17,217 nucleotides of DNA from an uncultured Lachnospiraceae bacterium (GCA_900553635.1 USDU01000026.1:1-17217), one strand, 5' to 3'. Counted from the first letter of the stretch, positions 1 through 7,824 are shown. A program made the numbers and translations. Notes: generated by a model from the sequence alone, not told the origin.

Positions 1-1223
1 CCTCCACGGCTATTCTGGCGAAATCTATGATAATTGAGAAGCCCGCCGGATATTCCGTAAGCGAGGCAGCGCGAATCGGGGAAACGGTTTCTTACGAAAG
101 CACGCCGGTTTCAGAGACCACTCCGGAGAATCTGATTGTGATTATGAACGAGAGCCTGTCGGATATGCGTGTTATCCGGGATTTTCAGACGAATCAGGAG
201 TATTTTCCGTTTATCAGCAGTCTTACCGATAATACCATCCGGGGCAATCTGTATGTGCAGGTGTTTGGCGGAGGAACCAGTAATACAGAGTATGAGGTCC
301 TGACCGGCCACAGCATGGCGCTTCTGCCCTATGTAATCAGCGCGTACCAGGCTTACTGCCATCCGGAGGAATACGGTATGGCCAGCACATTGAAGGCCCA
401 GGGCTATACCACGGTGGCCATGTATCCCAATATCTCGGGAAACTGGAATCGGAAAAATGTATATCAGTATATGGGATTTGACGAATTCATTTCCAGCGGC
501 GGATTCCAGGAGGCGGAGCGGCTTCGCAATTATGTCAGCGATCTGGGAGATTATCAGCGGCTGATAGAACGTTACGAGGAAAAGGAGCCGGGAGAAAAGC
601 TGTTTGTGTTTAATGTAACCATGCAGAATCACGGGGGCTATGAGGAAGCATTTCCGGATTTCCGGCAGGAAATACAGGCCGGAGGCGATGTGGCGGGATA
701 CGAGCAGGCGGATCGCTATCTGTCGCTGATGAAAAAGTCAGATGAAGCCTTTGCCTATCTGCTGGATTATTTTTCACGGGTGGAGGAACCGACAATGATC
801 GTGATGTTTGGCGATCATCAGGCTGCCATTGAAAATGGGTTTTATGAAGCATTGTATGGAAAATCCATGAAAGAGCTGACAGCGGAGGAAGCGGATAAGC
901 AGTATGTGACGCCATTTATCATCTGGACCAATTATGAGCTGGAGAGTCAGGAGATAGACAAAATCAGCGCCAATTATCTGGGGGCGAAGATTCTCGAGAC
1001 GGCCAACCTGGAACTCACAGATTATGATAAGCTGCTTCTGAAGACCTGGGACTCGGTCCCTGCCCTTACGAAAAATGGTTACTATCTGGCGGATGGCAGC
1101 TATACAGCCTGGGGTAAAAATACGGAAAAGCCGGAGGAGCTGTTGGATTATCAGAAGCTGGAATACAATGCCGTGGCGGATCGGAAAAACCGAATCGACG
1201 AACTCTTTACTATCACACCTTAG
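1..1223 (+). CDS. LTA synthase-family sulfatase / phosphoglycerol transferase (5' truncated by window)
   Basis: The reading frame is open from base 3 with no stop before the first Met at 27, so the gene begins upstream and its usual N-terminal membrane helices are outside the window. What is visible is the extracellular alkaline-phosphatase-fold domain. Counting from the Met at 27: the metal-binding Glu in VIMNES is E42, the probable nucleophile Thr in the FGGGTSNTE segment is T84, and the metal ligands in MFGDHQ are D263 and H264. This pattern is that of LtaS and related enzymes, which move glycerol-phosphate from phosphatidylglycerol onto a lipid-linked or glycan acceptor outside the membrane. 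The neighbouring GDPD-type phosphodiesterase and glycosyltransferases support a role in phosphoglycerol decoration of a surface polymer. A true sulfatase or another phospholipid head-group transferase is possible. The next gene begins 8 bases after the stop. Confidence 0.88.
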   Translation, partial: STAILAKSMIIEKPAGYSVSEAARIGETVSYESTPVSETTPENLIVIMNESLSDMRVIRDFQTNQEYFPFISSLTDNTIRGNLYVQVFGGGTSNTEYEVLTGHSMALLPYVISAYQAYCHPEEYGMASTLKAQGYTTVAMYPNISGNWNRKNVYQYMGFDEFISSGGFQEAERLRNYVSDLGDYQRLIERYEEKEPGEKLFVFNVTMQNHGGYEEAFPDFRQEIQAGGDVAGYEQADRYLSLMKKSDEAFAYLLDYFSRVEEPTMIVMFGDHQAAIENGFYEALYGKSMKELTAEEADKQYVTPFIIWTNYELESQEIDKISANYLGAKILETANLELTDYDKLLLKTWDSVPALTKNGYYLADGSYTAWGKNTEKPEELLDYQKLEYNAVADRKNRIDELFTITP

Positions 1224-1231
1224 GAGATGAC

Positions 1232-2686
1232 ATGAAAAAAAAGTTCATAATAACAGCGATCCTCATCCTGGCGGCCGGCGTCGGAGGATATGGGCTTCAT
1301 CAGTATCTGTATGTGGAGGCAATCACGGACGTCCAAATCTTAAATATGCCGGAGGACGGATATACGCTCACCCGCTATACACAGGAAGCGCGGACGCCCA
1401 TTGCGGCAAAGGCCGGGACGCGAAATAAGCTGGCGGATACGGCGCTTCGCTATGAGTCCTCCGACCCGGTGGTGGCGGAGGTGACGGATGAGGGCGTATT
1501 GATTGGACACACGCCCGGCACAACGGCTGTGCGGGTGACTGCTGTCGGAAATCCGAAGGTGTATACGGAGGTGCCGGTAACGGTGGTACAGAAGGCTGTC
1601 CGCATGGAAGTCTCCCTGCCGGAGGAGCTTCCGGCCAATGAGTACTATTATCTGGTGCATCGGGGGGACAGCGTATCCTTTCAGCTAAAGCCCACACCGG
1701 CCAACGCGCAGGTGGAAAATGTCACCTATGAAAGCAGTCGTCCGGATGTGGCCTACGTGACGGAGCGTGGCGAAATCCGGGCGTTCAAGGGCGGAACCAC
1801 GCTGGTCAGCGTCTACTGGACAGGACCCTACACGCCGGAGGGACAGAAGGAGCTGCTGGGTGAATTCTGGCTGAATGTGTGCCGCCGGGGCGATCACGAC
1901 AGTCTGGCCCGCCATGAAATCCAGTGGTATGAGGAAAGCTGCCTTATTGCCCATGCCCTGGGAAATGCGGGCGAGTATAAATACACGAATACCCGGGACG
2001 CCCTGGAGGAGTCCATTTCCGAAGGCTTCAAAATCATCGAGGTGGATCTGGCCAAGACGTCTGACGGTGAGATTGTCTGCCGCCACAACTGGAAGAAGGA
2101 TACCTTTGACGTGTCCTATGACGGGCACATTCCGGATCTGGCCACCTTTGAGCGGGAAAAATACTACGGAACCCTGACGACACTGACGGCCAGAGGCCTT
2201 CTGGAAATCTGGTCGGAGCATCCGGAGCTTTATTTTATCACCGATGTGAAGCAGGATGAAAACACCGATTTGCCCGAGGTCATGGAGAAATTGGTGGCCC
2301 TGGCCCGGGAAATGGGACAGGAAAAACTGCTGGATCGTCTGATTGTGCAGTTGTATAATGCGGAAGATTATGATAAAATCAATGCGATTTATTCCATGAA
2401 GCACTGGCTGTTTACCTTCTATCAGCTGCCGAAGACGACGGAAGCAGAGGAAGCGGCGGCCAAATACTCCAAGGAGATGAATTTCGGAGCTTTCACGGTG
2501 CCGGTCAAGTGGAAGAAGACCGCCTACTTCGTGAACCTGGCGGCGGACAATAAGCTGGATATGTTTGTCCATGTGGTGGACGAGCCGTCGGAGATCCGAA
2601 AATATATGAAAAAGGGCGTGTACGGCTTCTACACCGATTACTGGAGCCCGCGCGCCTTAGAAGAACTGAGAGAAAGTGGAGAATAG
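1232..2686 (+). CDS. Membrane-anchored Ig-like (Big_2) and glycerophosphodiester phosphodiesterase-like protein
   Basis: The 484-residue protein starts with a lysine cluster and a hydrophobic stretch (residues about 5-25), an uncleaved signal anchor or signal peptide, so it should act outside the membrane. Two Big_2-like Ig repeats follow (about 32-120 and 122-216), each with the YESSDPVVAEV / YESSRPDVAYV type signature. The C-terminal half (about 236-484) is a GDPD/PI-PLC-like TIM barrel: H241, E270, D272 and H285 fit the catalytic His-Glu-x-Asp-His set, with the 2 and 13 residue spacings expected for the last three. The usual HRG motif is HALG here, so the phosphate-contacting Arg is replaced by Ala. 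Such enzymes cleave glycerophosphodiesters, which suits a partner that trims phosphoglycerol polymer made by the upstream transferase (inference). AGGAG at 1222-1226 overlaps the preceding stop and fixes the ATG. Confidence 0.85.
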   Translation: MKKKFIITAILILAAGVGGYGLHQYLYVEAITDVQILNMPEDGYTLTRYTQEARTPIAAKAGTRNKLADTALRYESSDPVVAEVTDEGVLIGHTPGTTAVRVTAVGNPKVYTEVPVTVVQKAVRMEVSLPEELPANEYYYLVHRGDSVSFQLKPTPANAQVENVTYESSRPDVAYVTERGEIRAFKGGTTLVSVYWTGPYTPEGQKELLGEFWLNVCRRGDHDSLARHEIQWYEESCLIAHALGNAGEYKYTNTRDALEESISEGFKIIEVDLAKTSDGEIVCRHNWKKDTFDVSYDGHIPDLATFEREKYYGTLTTLTARGLLEIWSEHPELYFITDVKQDENTDLPEVMEKLVALAREMGQEKLLDRLIVQLYNAEDYDKINAIYSMKHWLFTFYQLPKTTEAEEAAAKYSKEMNFGAFTVPVKWKKTAYFVNLAADNKLDMFVHVVDEPSEIRKYMKKGVYGFYTDYWSPRALEELRESGE

Positions 2687-2692
2687 TACGAA

Positions 2693-3121
2693 ATGAAAAA
2701 ATTATTCGGACAGATTGTAAAATTTGGAGCCGTGGGCTTCCTGTGTTTCTTTATTGATTACTTTATTATGGTGGCGTTAACTGAGCTGGTGGGAATCCCA
2801 TCCTTTATTTCCAGTGCATGTTCCTACACCATTTCTACCGTAGTCAATTACATCTTAAGCATTACCGTAGTCTTCGACGCGGATAAGAATGCCAATAAGA
2901 CGACCCAGTTCGGTATCTTTGTAGTCTTAAGCCTGATTGGCCTTGGTATCAACCAGCTCCTTATGTGGGCAGGTACCGGCTGGCTGGAGGGTCTGATGGA
3001 TCAGAGCAGCCTGCTGGCGGCATATTCCCGTTACGCGTACATGGTAGTGAAGATTTTCGCGACCGCAGTGGTGATGGTTTACAACTTTATTACACGTAAA
3101 ATTTTTATCGAAAAGCACTGA
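2693..3121 (+). CDS. GtrA-family polytopic membrane protein
   Basis: This 142-residue, very hydrophobic protein has four predicted membrane segments (about 8-30, 36-58, 73-95, 113-135) and the GtrA hallmarks: the N-terminal QIVKFGAVGFLCFFIDY segment, SYTISTVVNYILS in the second helix, and a final VYNFITRKIFIEKH tail. GtrA/DPMS-type proteins are thought to flip or present polyprenyl-phosphate-linked sugars for extracytoplasmic glycosylation. The usual partner, a polyprenyl-phosphate sugar synthase of GT2 type with C-terminal helices, is not obviously present in the window. It lies 6 bases after the GDPD-like gene, with GTGGAG at 2676-2681 as the ribosome site, so it is probably co-transcribed. 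The sugar it handles cannot be told. Confidence 0.88.
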   Translation: MKKLFGQIVKFGAVGFLCFFIDYFIMVALTELVGIPSFISSACSYTISTVVNYILSITVVFDADKNANKTTQFGIFVVLSLIGLGINQLLMWAGTGWLEGLMDQSSLLAAYSRYAYMVVKIFATAVVMVYNFITRKIFIEKH

Positions 3122-3152
3122 GCAAAATAAGCGTTTTCAGAAAGGAGCAGAT

Positions 3153-4748
3153 ATGAGGGAGAAAAGGATAGCACTGGCTGTCTGCCTTGTGCTGCTCCTT
3201 ATCAGTTTCGTCTGGCTGATAAGGTTTCCGGTGCCGGCATCTGCGTTGGATTCCCAGGTGCTGACTGTCAAAAAGGCGGAGAAGCTGATGAAAAGCCTGA
3301 CGCCGGTAGAAGGGGAGGAGCGGCTGCTTACCGGGCTTTATTTCGCGGACGGAGAGCTGCCCTGCGATGTGGAGAGCCGGACCTGGTACATTCCGGTGGA
3401 CATGGACAATTCCGCCTGGGAGAGCGGAAGCTTCACAGGAGCGGACGGCGTTGAGCTTTATCTTCTGGACAATCCGCTGCTTGATGATAAGCAGGAGGCC
3501 GTAAAGACCGGTAAGGCCTATCGGCTGCTGGCGGTGAAGGGCGGTAATTATGAGATCGTACAGGTGGTATTTTCAGGACTGCCCATGATAAGCCTTACGA
3601 CGGACAGCGGCGAGGAGATCCGCTACGACGAGATCTACGGAACCATGCGGTTCTATGCGGCGGACACCAAGGAAAACTGGGTGACGGAAAGTGTCATGAG
3701 CGCCCATATCCGGGGCGGCTCCAGCCGCCTGAACCCGAAGAAATCCTACAAAATGACCCTGTACAGACAGAACCAGACCGGCGCGGGCGCTTTGCGGAAA
3801 AACAAGCTGTCCTTCCTGGGAATGCGGACTGACGACGAGTGGCTGTTCTATGCCATGTACAGCGAAGACTCGAAGGTACGTGATAAACTTTCTCAGGATA
3901 TATGGAACGAATCAGGCGCTTTGGGTATTGAATCGACCGGTTTTTATGGCTATCATATGGAATACATTGAGGTCTTTCAAAATGGGGAATATCGCGGTAT
4001 CTACGGTCTGATGGAGCCGGTGGACTACAAGCAGCTGGGTCTGACCAAAGAAAATGGAAAGAATCCGGAGGAGTATCTGTACAAGCAGAAGGATCCGGAG
4101 GTCTATGAGCTGAAGGGAAATCACAGCGCGGATGATGAAGCCCATCGGGAAGTCCTCGACACATACCTTGCATATCTGGGGGCAGACGACGAGACCTTTG
4201 CGGCCCATATCGGGGAGTTGATCGATGTGGATAACGCGCTGGACGTCTGGCTCTATCTTCAGGCTGTCATCGGCATGGATAATATTCAGCGGAATATCTT
4301 CTATCCGGCGGTCTGTGCGGACGACCGGTATCAGATTCGTTTCATGCCCTGGGACATGGATTATACCTGGGGAAATGTACATGATTTTGATGCGGGGAAC
4401 CGTACCAGGTTCTCGGAAGACATTCTGACCATGCGCATCGCCTGGAAAATAGGCGACCGTCTGGTGAAGCTTGACGTGGACGACGCCCGGGCGAAGGTCA
4501 CGGCCAGATGGAAGGAGCTGCGGGAAAGCGTCTATTCCGACGGGTGGCTCTGTGAGCATATAGATACGTATGCCCACAGCGTGGTGGATTCCGGAGCCTT
4601 TGAGCGGGATCAGGCTATTTGGGAAAATGGCGGACATAATTCCGACTATGAGAGCCTGAAAGAGCTTGCCTGTGATCGGATGGCCTTTCTGGATGAGCAG
4701 ATGGCCGATCCGCTTTCCTATCTGGATTTGGAGGAGTATGTGGAGTGA
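3153..4748 (+). CDS. CotH kinase-family protein, first of tandem pair
   Basis: CotH proteins are atypical protein kinases; Bacillus CotH phosphorylates spore coat proteins. This 531-residue copy has a basic start, a hydrophobic segment (about 6-23) and a PVPASA stretch that could be a signal peptidase site near residue 31, so the rest should lie outside the membrane. Residues about 35-165 form an uncharacterised beta-rich domain shared with the next gene (LPCD, WYIPVDM, DKQEAVKTGKAY). The CotH core follows: AHIRGGSSR at 184-192, PKKSYK at 195-200, DDEWLFYAMY, the EP-D segment near 285-290, YELKGN, and PWDMDYTWG at 399-407, whose two Asp residues are likely metal or catalytic residues. AAAGGAG at 3141-3147 fixes the ATG. 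Its stop overlaps the next start (GTGA), implying translational coupling. Substrate unknown. Confidence 0.87.
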   Translation: MREKRIALAVCLVLLLISFVWLIRFPVPASALDSQVLTVKKAEKLMKSLTPVEGEERLLTGLYFADGELPCDVESRTWYIPVDMDNSAWESGSFTGADGVELYLLDNPLLDDKQEAVKTGKAYRLLAVKGGNYEIVQVVFSGLPMISLTTDSGEEIRYDEIYGTMRFYAADTKENWVTESVMSAHIRGGSSRLNPKKSYKMTLYRQNQTGAGALRKNKLSFLGMRTDDEWLFYAMYSEDSKVRDKLSQDIWNESGALGIESTGFYGYHMEYIEVFQNGEYRGIYGLMEPVDYKQLGLTKENGKNPEEYLYKQKDPEVYELKGNHSADDEAHREVLDTYLAYLGADDETFAAHIGELIDVDNALDVWLYLQAVIGMDNIQRNIFYPAVCADDRYQIRFMPWDMDYTWGNVHDFDAGNRTRFSEDILTMRIAWKIGDRLVKLDVDDARAKVTARWKELRESVYSDGWLCEHIDTYAHSVVDSGAFERDQAIWENGGHNSDYESLKELACDRMAFLDEQMADPLSYLDLEEYVE

Positions 4749-6391
4749 AAAAGAAGATAGCGCTTCTTTTAAATTTGATATTGCTTGGCTGCTGCCTCAC
4801 AGGCGTCTTCTGCTGGCGGTTCCTTACGCCGGCACTGGGCTATCGGAGCGCGGACGCGGAGGATATAAAGGCCATGAAAGCGACTCATACGCAGGCGGCG
4901 GAGCCGTTTTTTACGGCGTTGGCGTTTTCCGGAGAGCAGCTGCCCTATGACAGCGCCACCTCGACCTTCTATCTGCCTCTGGATATGGAGACGGACGTAT
5001 GGGAGAGTGGGGAGCTTAGCTCCCTCGATAAGAGCGTGCAGCTCCTTTTTGAGGAAGATATGGCCGACACGGACAAGCAGGAAGCCATCCGGACGGGAAA
5101 AGCCTTCTGTTTCTATGCAGTAAAGGATGGGGAATATCAGGTCTGTCAGGTGGTGGCCACCGGCCTTCCGGTCATTTCTATTGAGACGGCAGAAAGCGCG
5201 GACACAGAAGTTTTTGGCGGAAGCGCCTTTTTCTGGGATAATACCACCAAGATAAACTGGACCTCATCCAGCATTCTGGAGGCCCATATCCGCGGCAATA
5301 CCAGCCGCATGTATCCGAAGAAGGGGTACAAGCTGACCCTGAAAAAGCAGAAGAAAAGCGGCGATATTGTAGCAGATAAAAAATCTCTGTTCGGCCTGCG
5401 TTCGGATGATGAGTGGATTCTGAACGCCATGTATACAGATTCTTCCAAGATCCGCGACAAGCTGAACGCGGATCTCTGGAGTGAAATCGGCGCGGTGAGA
5501 AGCGATTTCCCAAGCGCTTATTTCGGCACCCGGATGACCTATGTGGAGGTTTTCTTCAACCACGAATACTGGGGACTCTATATGCTGGCGGAGCCGGTGG
5601 ATTCCAAGCAGCTGAACCGCGCGAAGCTGAACGAAGGCAAGGCGGAGGAGTATTCCTACAAGTCCGTGACGCCGCAGACCCTGCCTACGGAGGAGCTTCT
5701 GAATCAACCTGAGTATGGTCAGAATCTGGACGGCTATGAGCTGAAGGGCAAGCGGGATACGGTGGGGCGTTCCGATTGGGAGCCACTGCTTGACTATCTG
5801 AAGCTGCGGGATCTGACCACAGATGAAGAATTCCGGGAGACGGCCTCGGCTCTTACGGATCGGGAGGGTGCTCTGAACGTCTGGATTTTCCTTCAGGCGG
5901 TGCTGGGCATTGACAACCGCGGAAAAAATATGTATTATGTGGCAAAGCAGACTGCGAGCGGTCCGAAGCTGTACTTTGCGCCCTGGGATATGGATATTAC
6001 CTGGGGAGACGCCTTAAGTGAAAATGAGGACGGAGACAGCGTGTGGAAGGTAGGGCTGTTTACCGGTCTCTATTCCGAGCGGATCAACTGGGCCTACGGC
6101 GACCGTCTGGTGGAGCTTGACGTGGACGAAACAAGAGATTATGTAAACCGGACATGGAAGGAGCTGCGGGCCGGCGTTTTCTCAGAGGAAAATCTGACGG
6201 AGCGTATCGACGGCCTTGTACATCAGGTGCAGGATTCCGGCGCTTACACAAGGAATGAAGAACGCTGGCCGGACAGCAGCAGCGGACAGAATTACGACCT
6301 GTTCAAGCGGATGGCCTTTTATCGGTTTGGCATCCTGGATTATTATTTTAACGGCAATCTGGAGGAATACATGGGGCTTGGATACGAATAG
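4745..6391 (+). CDS. CotH kinase-family protein, second of tandem pair
   Basis: This 548-residue protein starts at a GTG overlapping the previous stop by 4 bases, with GGAGGAG at 4730-4736. It is a diverged paralogue of its neighbour: N-terminal hydrophobic anchor (about 5-27), the same unnamed beta-rich domain (LPYD, FYLPLDM, WESG, DKQEAIRTGKA), then the CotH core with AHIRGNTSR at 180-188, PKKGYK, DDEWILNAMY, AEPVDSKQL, GYELKGK and PWDMDITWG at 413-421. Key residues are kept in both copies, so both may be active. The N terminus contains LLGC at 13-16, weakly like a lipobox, but hydrophobicity continues past the Cys, so a transmembrane anchor is the simpler reading. The next gene, a polyphosphate polymerase, starts 22 bases later. 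CotH next to VTC and DUF4956 genes is a recurrent neighbourhood as I recall it, but its purpose is not established. Confidence 0.87.
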   Translation: MKKKIALLLNLILLGCCLTGVFCWRFLTPALGYRSADAEDIKAMKATHTQAAEPFFTALAFSGEQLPYDSATSTFYLPLDMETDVWESGELSSLDKSVQLLFEEDMADTDKQEAIRTGKAFCFYAVKDGEYQVCQVVATGLPVISIETAESADTEVFGGSAFFWDNTTKINWTSSSILEAHIRGNTSRMYPKKGYKLTLKKQKKSGDIVADKKSLFGLRSDDEWILNAMYTDSSKIRDKLNADLWSEIGAVRSDFPSAYFGTRMTYVEVFFNHEYWGLYMLAEPVDSKQLNRAKLNEGKAEEYSYKSVTPQTLPTEELLNQPEYGQNLDGYELKGKRDTVGRSDWEPLLDYLKLRDLTTDEEFRETASALTDREGALNVWIFLQAVLGIDNRGKNMYYVAKQTASGPKLYFAPWDMDITWGDALSENEDGDSVWKVGLFTGLYSERINWAYGDRLVELDVDETRDYVNRTWKELRAGVFSEENLTERIDGLVHQVQDSGAYTRNEERWPDSSSGQNYDLFKRMAFYRFGILDYYFNGNLEEYMGLGYE

Positions 6392-6403
6392 GTCCCGCTC
6401 TAA

Positions 6404-6408
6404 AGGAG
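6404..6408 (+). promoter_or_regulatory. Ribosome binding site deciding the VTC-domain gene start
   Basis: AGGAG lies 5 bases before the ATG at 6414. It settles the start against the longer open frame reaching back to 6216 within the upstream CotH gene. Confidence 0.8.
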
Positions 6409-6413
6409 AAAAC

Positions 6414-7109
6414 ATGGAGTATCGGCATGAATTAAAGTATGTGATTACGGCGGCGCAGCAGGCGCTTCTGGAAAACCGGATTCAGGGTTTGATAAAGCCG
6501 GACAGTCACGTGGGCGCGGACGGTATGTACCACATCCGCAGTCTGTATTTTGACGATTACTATAACAGCTATTATAAGGAAAATGAGATCGGCAGCGATC
6601 CGAGAGAAAAATTCCGGATCCGCATCTACAATGCCGGTACGGGGCGTATCAGCCTGGAACTGAAGCGGAAAGAACACGGCATGACCCAGAAGCTTTCCTG
6701 CCGCCTGACCGAGGAGCAGTGCAGGGAGCTGATGGCCGGAAGACCCCTTCCGATGGATCCTTCTTATCCGCCGGTATTGCAGAAGCTGAACCTGCAGATG
6801 CGGACGAGACTCTTAAGACCCCGGATTATCGTAGAGTATGACCGAATTCCCTATGTGGATCCCCTGGGCAACACCCGTATTACGCTGGATCTGAATATCC
6901 GTTCTTCCAGCTATACGAGCCTGTTTCTGACGGAGCAGCCGCCCATGCGGCCCATTATGCCGAAGGGGCGGAATATTCTGGAGGTCAAATACGACGAGTT
7001 CCTGCCGGATTACATATACCGGAATCTGCAGCTTGACAGCTTACAGCAGACGGCGTATTCCAAATACTATCTATGCAGACGGTACTCCTTCACGGGGATA
7101 CCGGAGTAA
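6414..7109 (+). CDS. VTC-domain polyphosphate polymerase
   Basis: The 231-residue protein is almost entirely one VTC (Vtc4-like, CYTH/TTM superfamily) beta-tunnel domain, which in yeast makes inorganic polyphosphate from ATP. Visible conserved features are YRHELKY at 3-9, IRSLYFDD at 41-48 with R42, KFRIRIY at 66-72, LELKRK at 81-86, RPRIIVEYDR at 135-144, RITLD at 155-159, ILEVKYDE at 188-195 and SKYYLC at 216-221. These supply the basic residues lining the tunnel (R42, R68, R70, K84, R137, K192, K217) and acidic metal ligands (E82, E190). There is no membrane segment or SPX domain, so it is cytosolic and must rely on a partner for membrane attachment; the next gene, DUF4956, is the likely one. 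The frame is open further upstream inside the CotH gene, but AGGAG at 6404-6408 and the start of homology mark the ATG at 6414. Confidence 0.9.
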   Translation: MEYRHELKYVITAAQQALLENRIQGLIKPDSHVGADGMYHIRSLYFDDYYNSYYKENEIGSDPREKFRIRIYNAGTGRISLELKRKEHGMTQKLSCRLTEEQCRELMAGRPLPMDPSYPPVLQKLNLQMRTRLLRPRIIVEYDRIPYVDPLGNTRITLDLNIRSSSYTSLFLTEQPPMRPIMPKGRNILEVKYDEFLPDYIYRNLQLDSLQQTAYSKYYLCRRYSFTGIPE

Positions 7110-7147
7110 TATAAAGAATTCAAAAAAGACTATGGAGGATATGAAAA

Positions 7148-7822
7148 ATGGGATTTAAAGATGTATTCAAAAAGTCATTTCTCGAAGGCTTTACCAGCAT
7201 GGACATTTCTGCCGGACGGATTATGGCGACCTTTGCAGTGACCTGTATTCTGGCCTGCTATGTATTTCTGATTTACCGCCTGGTGACCAGAAAGTCCTTC
7301 TATTCCAAGGGCTTCAATGTGTCTCTGGCAGCCATGTCCGTGATTACTGCGGCCATCATTCTGGCTATGCAGTCCAACCTGGTAATCTCCCTCGGTATGG
7401 TCGGCGCCCTGTCTATCGTGCGTTTCCGTACGGCCATCAAGGATCCGATGGATCTGGTGTTCCTGTTCTGGTCCATCAGTATCGGTATCATCTGCGGCGC
7501 AGGTCTCTATGAGGTAGCGCTTCTGACCTGTCTGGTGGTGACGATTCTGATTCTGGTGCTGGAGAACCTGCCGGCTTCCAGAGCGCCCATGATGCTGGTG
7601 GTCAATGTGACCGATGCGGATAAAGAGGACGCGATTCTGGATATCGTAAAGAAATACAGCCGTTTCTACAAAGTAAAATCCAGAAACCTGACAGCAGGTG
7701 CCCTGGATATGGTAGTCGAGGTACAGGTGAAGGAAGAGGGCGCCTTTGTGAAAGAGGTCGCTGCGGTGGATACCGTAATGACAGCTTCCCTGATTGCCCA
7801 CGACGGCGAGGTAACTTTCTAA
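7148..7822 (+). CDS. DUF4956 membrane protein, putative partner of the polyphosphate polymerase
   Basis: The 224-residue protein has four to five hydrophobic segments (about 23-46, 57-76, 77-91, 102-119, 121-140) and then a soluble C-terminal domain of about 75 residues (150-224). The strongest DUF4956 signature is SLGMVGALSIVRFRTAIKDP at 81-100, where R92, R94 and K98 are positive charges at or in the membrane. The function of DUF4956 is not established. Its genes are often found beside VTC-domain genes, and here it starts 38 bases after one, so it may anchor the polymerase and pass polyphosphate through the membrane, as the membrane parts of yeast Vtc proteins do (inference). The start at 7148 is chosen because GGAGG at 7134-7138 is well spaced. 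A nearer ATG at 7141 is out of frame and stops after five codons. Confidence 0.85.
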   Translation: MGFKDVFKKSFLEGFTSMDISAGRIMATFAVTCILACYVFLIYRLVTRKSFYSKGFNVSLAAMSVITAAIILAMQSNLVISLGMVGALSIVRFRTAIKDPMDLVFLFWSISIGIICGAGLYEVALLTCLVVTILILVLENLPASRAPMMLVVNVTDADKEDAILDIVKKYSRFYKVKSRNLTAGALDMVVEVQVKEEGAFVKEVAAVDTVMTASLIAHDGEVTF

Positions 7823-7824
7823 AT

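Noticed and set aside
1685..2572. Long antisense open frame (295 codons)
   Set aside because: It lies wholly opposite the GDPD-like gene, has no family-like motif or ribosome site, and arises from the codon bias of the real gene.
3078..3102. Possible promoter (TTTACA and TAAAAT) at the end of the GtrA gene
   Set aside because: Both boxes match consensus at 5 of 6 positions but are only 13 bases apart, too close for a sigma-A promoter.
6216..6413. Upstream extension of the VTC-domain frame into the CotH gene
   Set aside because: The extra 66 codons have no VTC similarity, and a good ribosome site stands before the ATG at 6414.
7141..7158. Five-codon mini-ORF overlapping the DUF4956 start
   Set aside because: Its ATG is only 2 bases from the GGAGG and it stops at once; probably chance, though it could slightly affect initiation at 7148.
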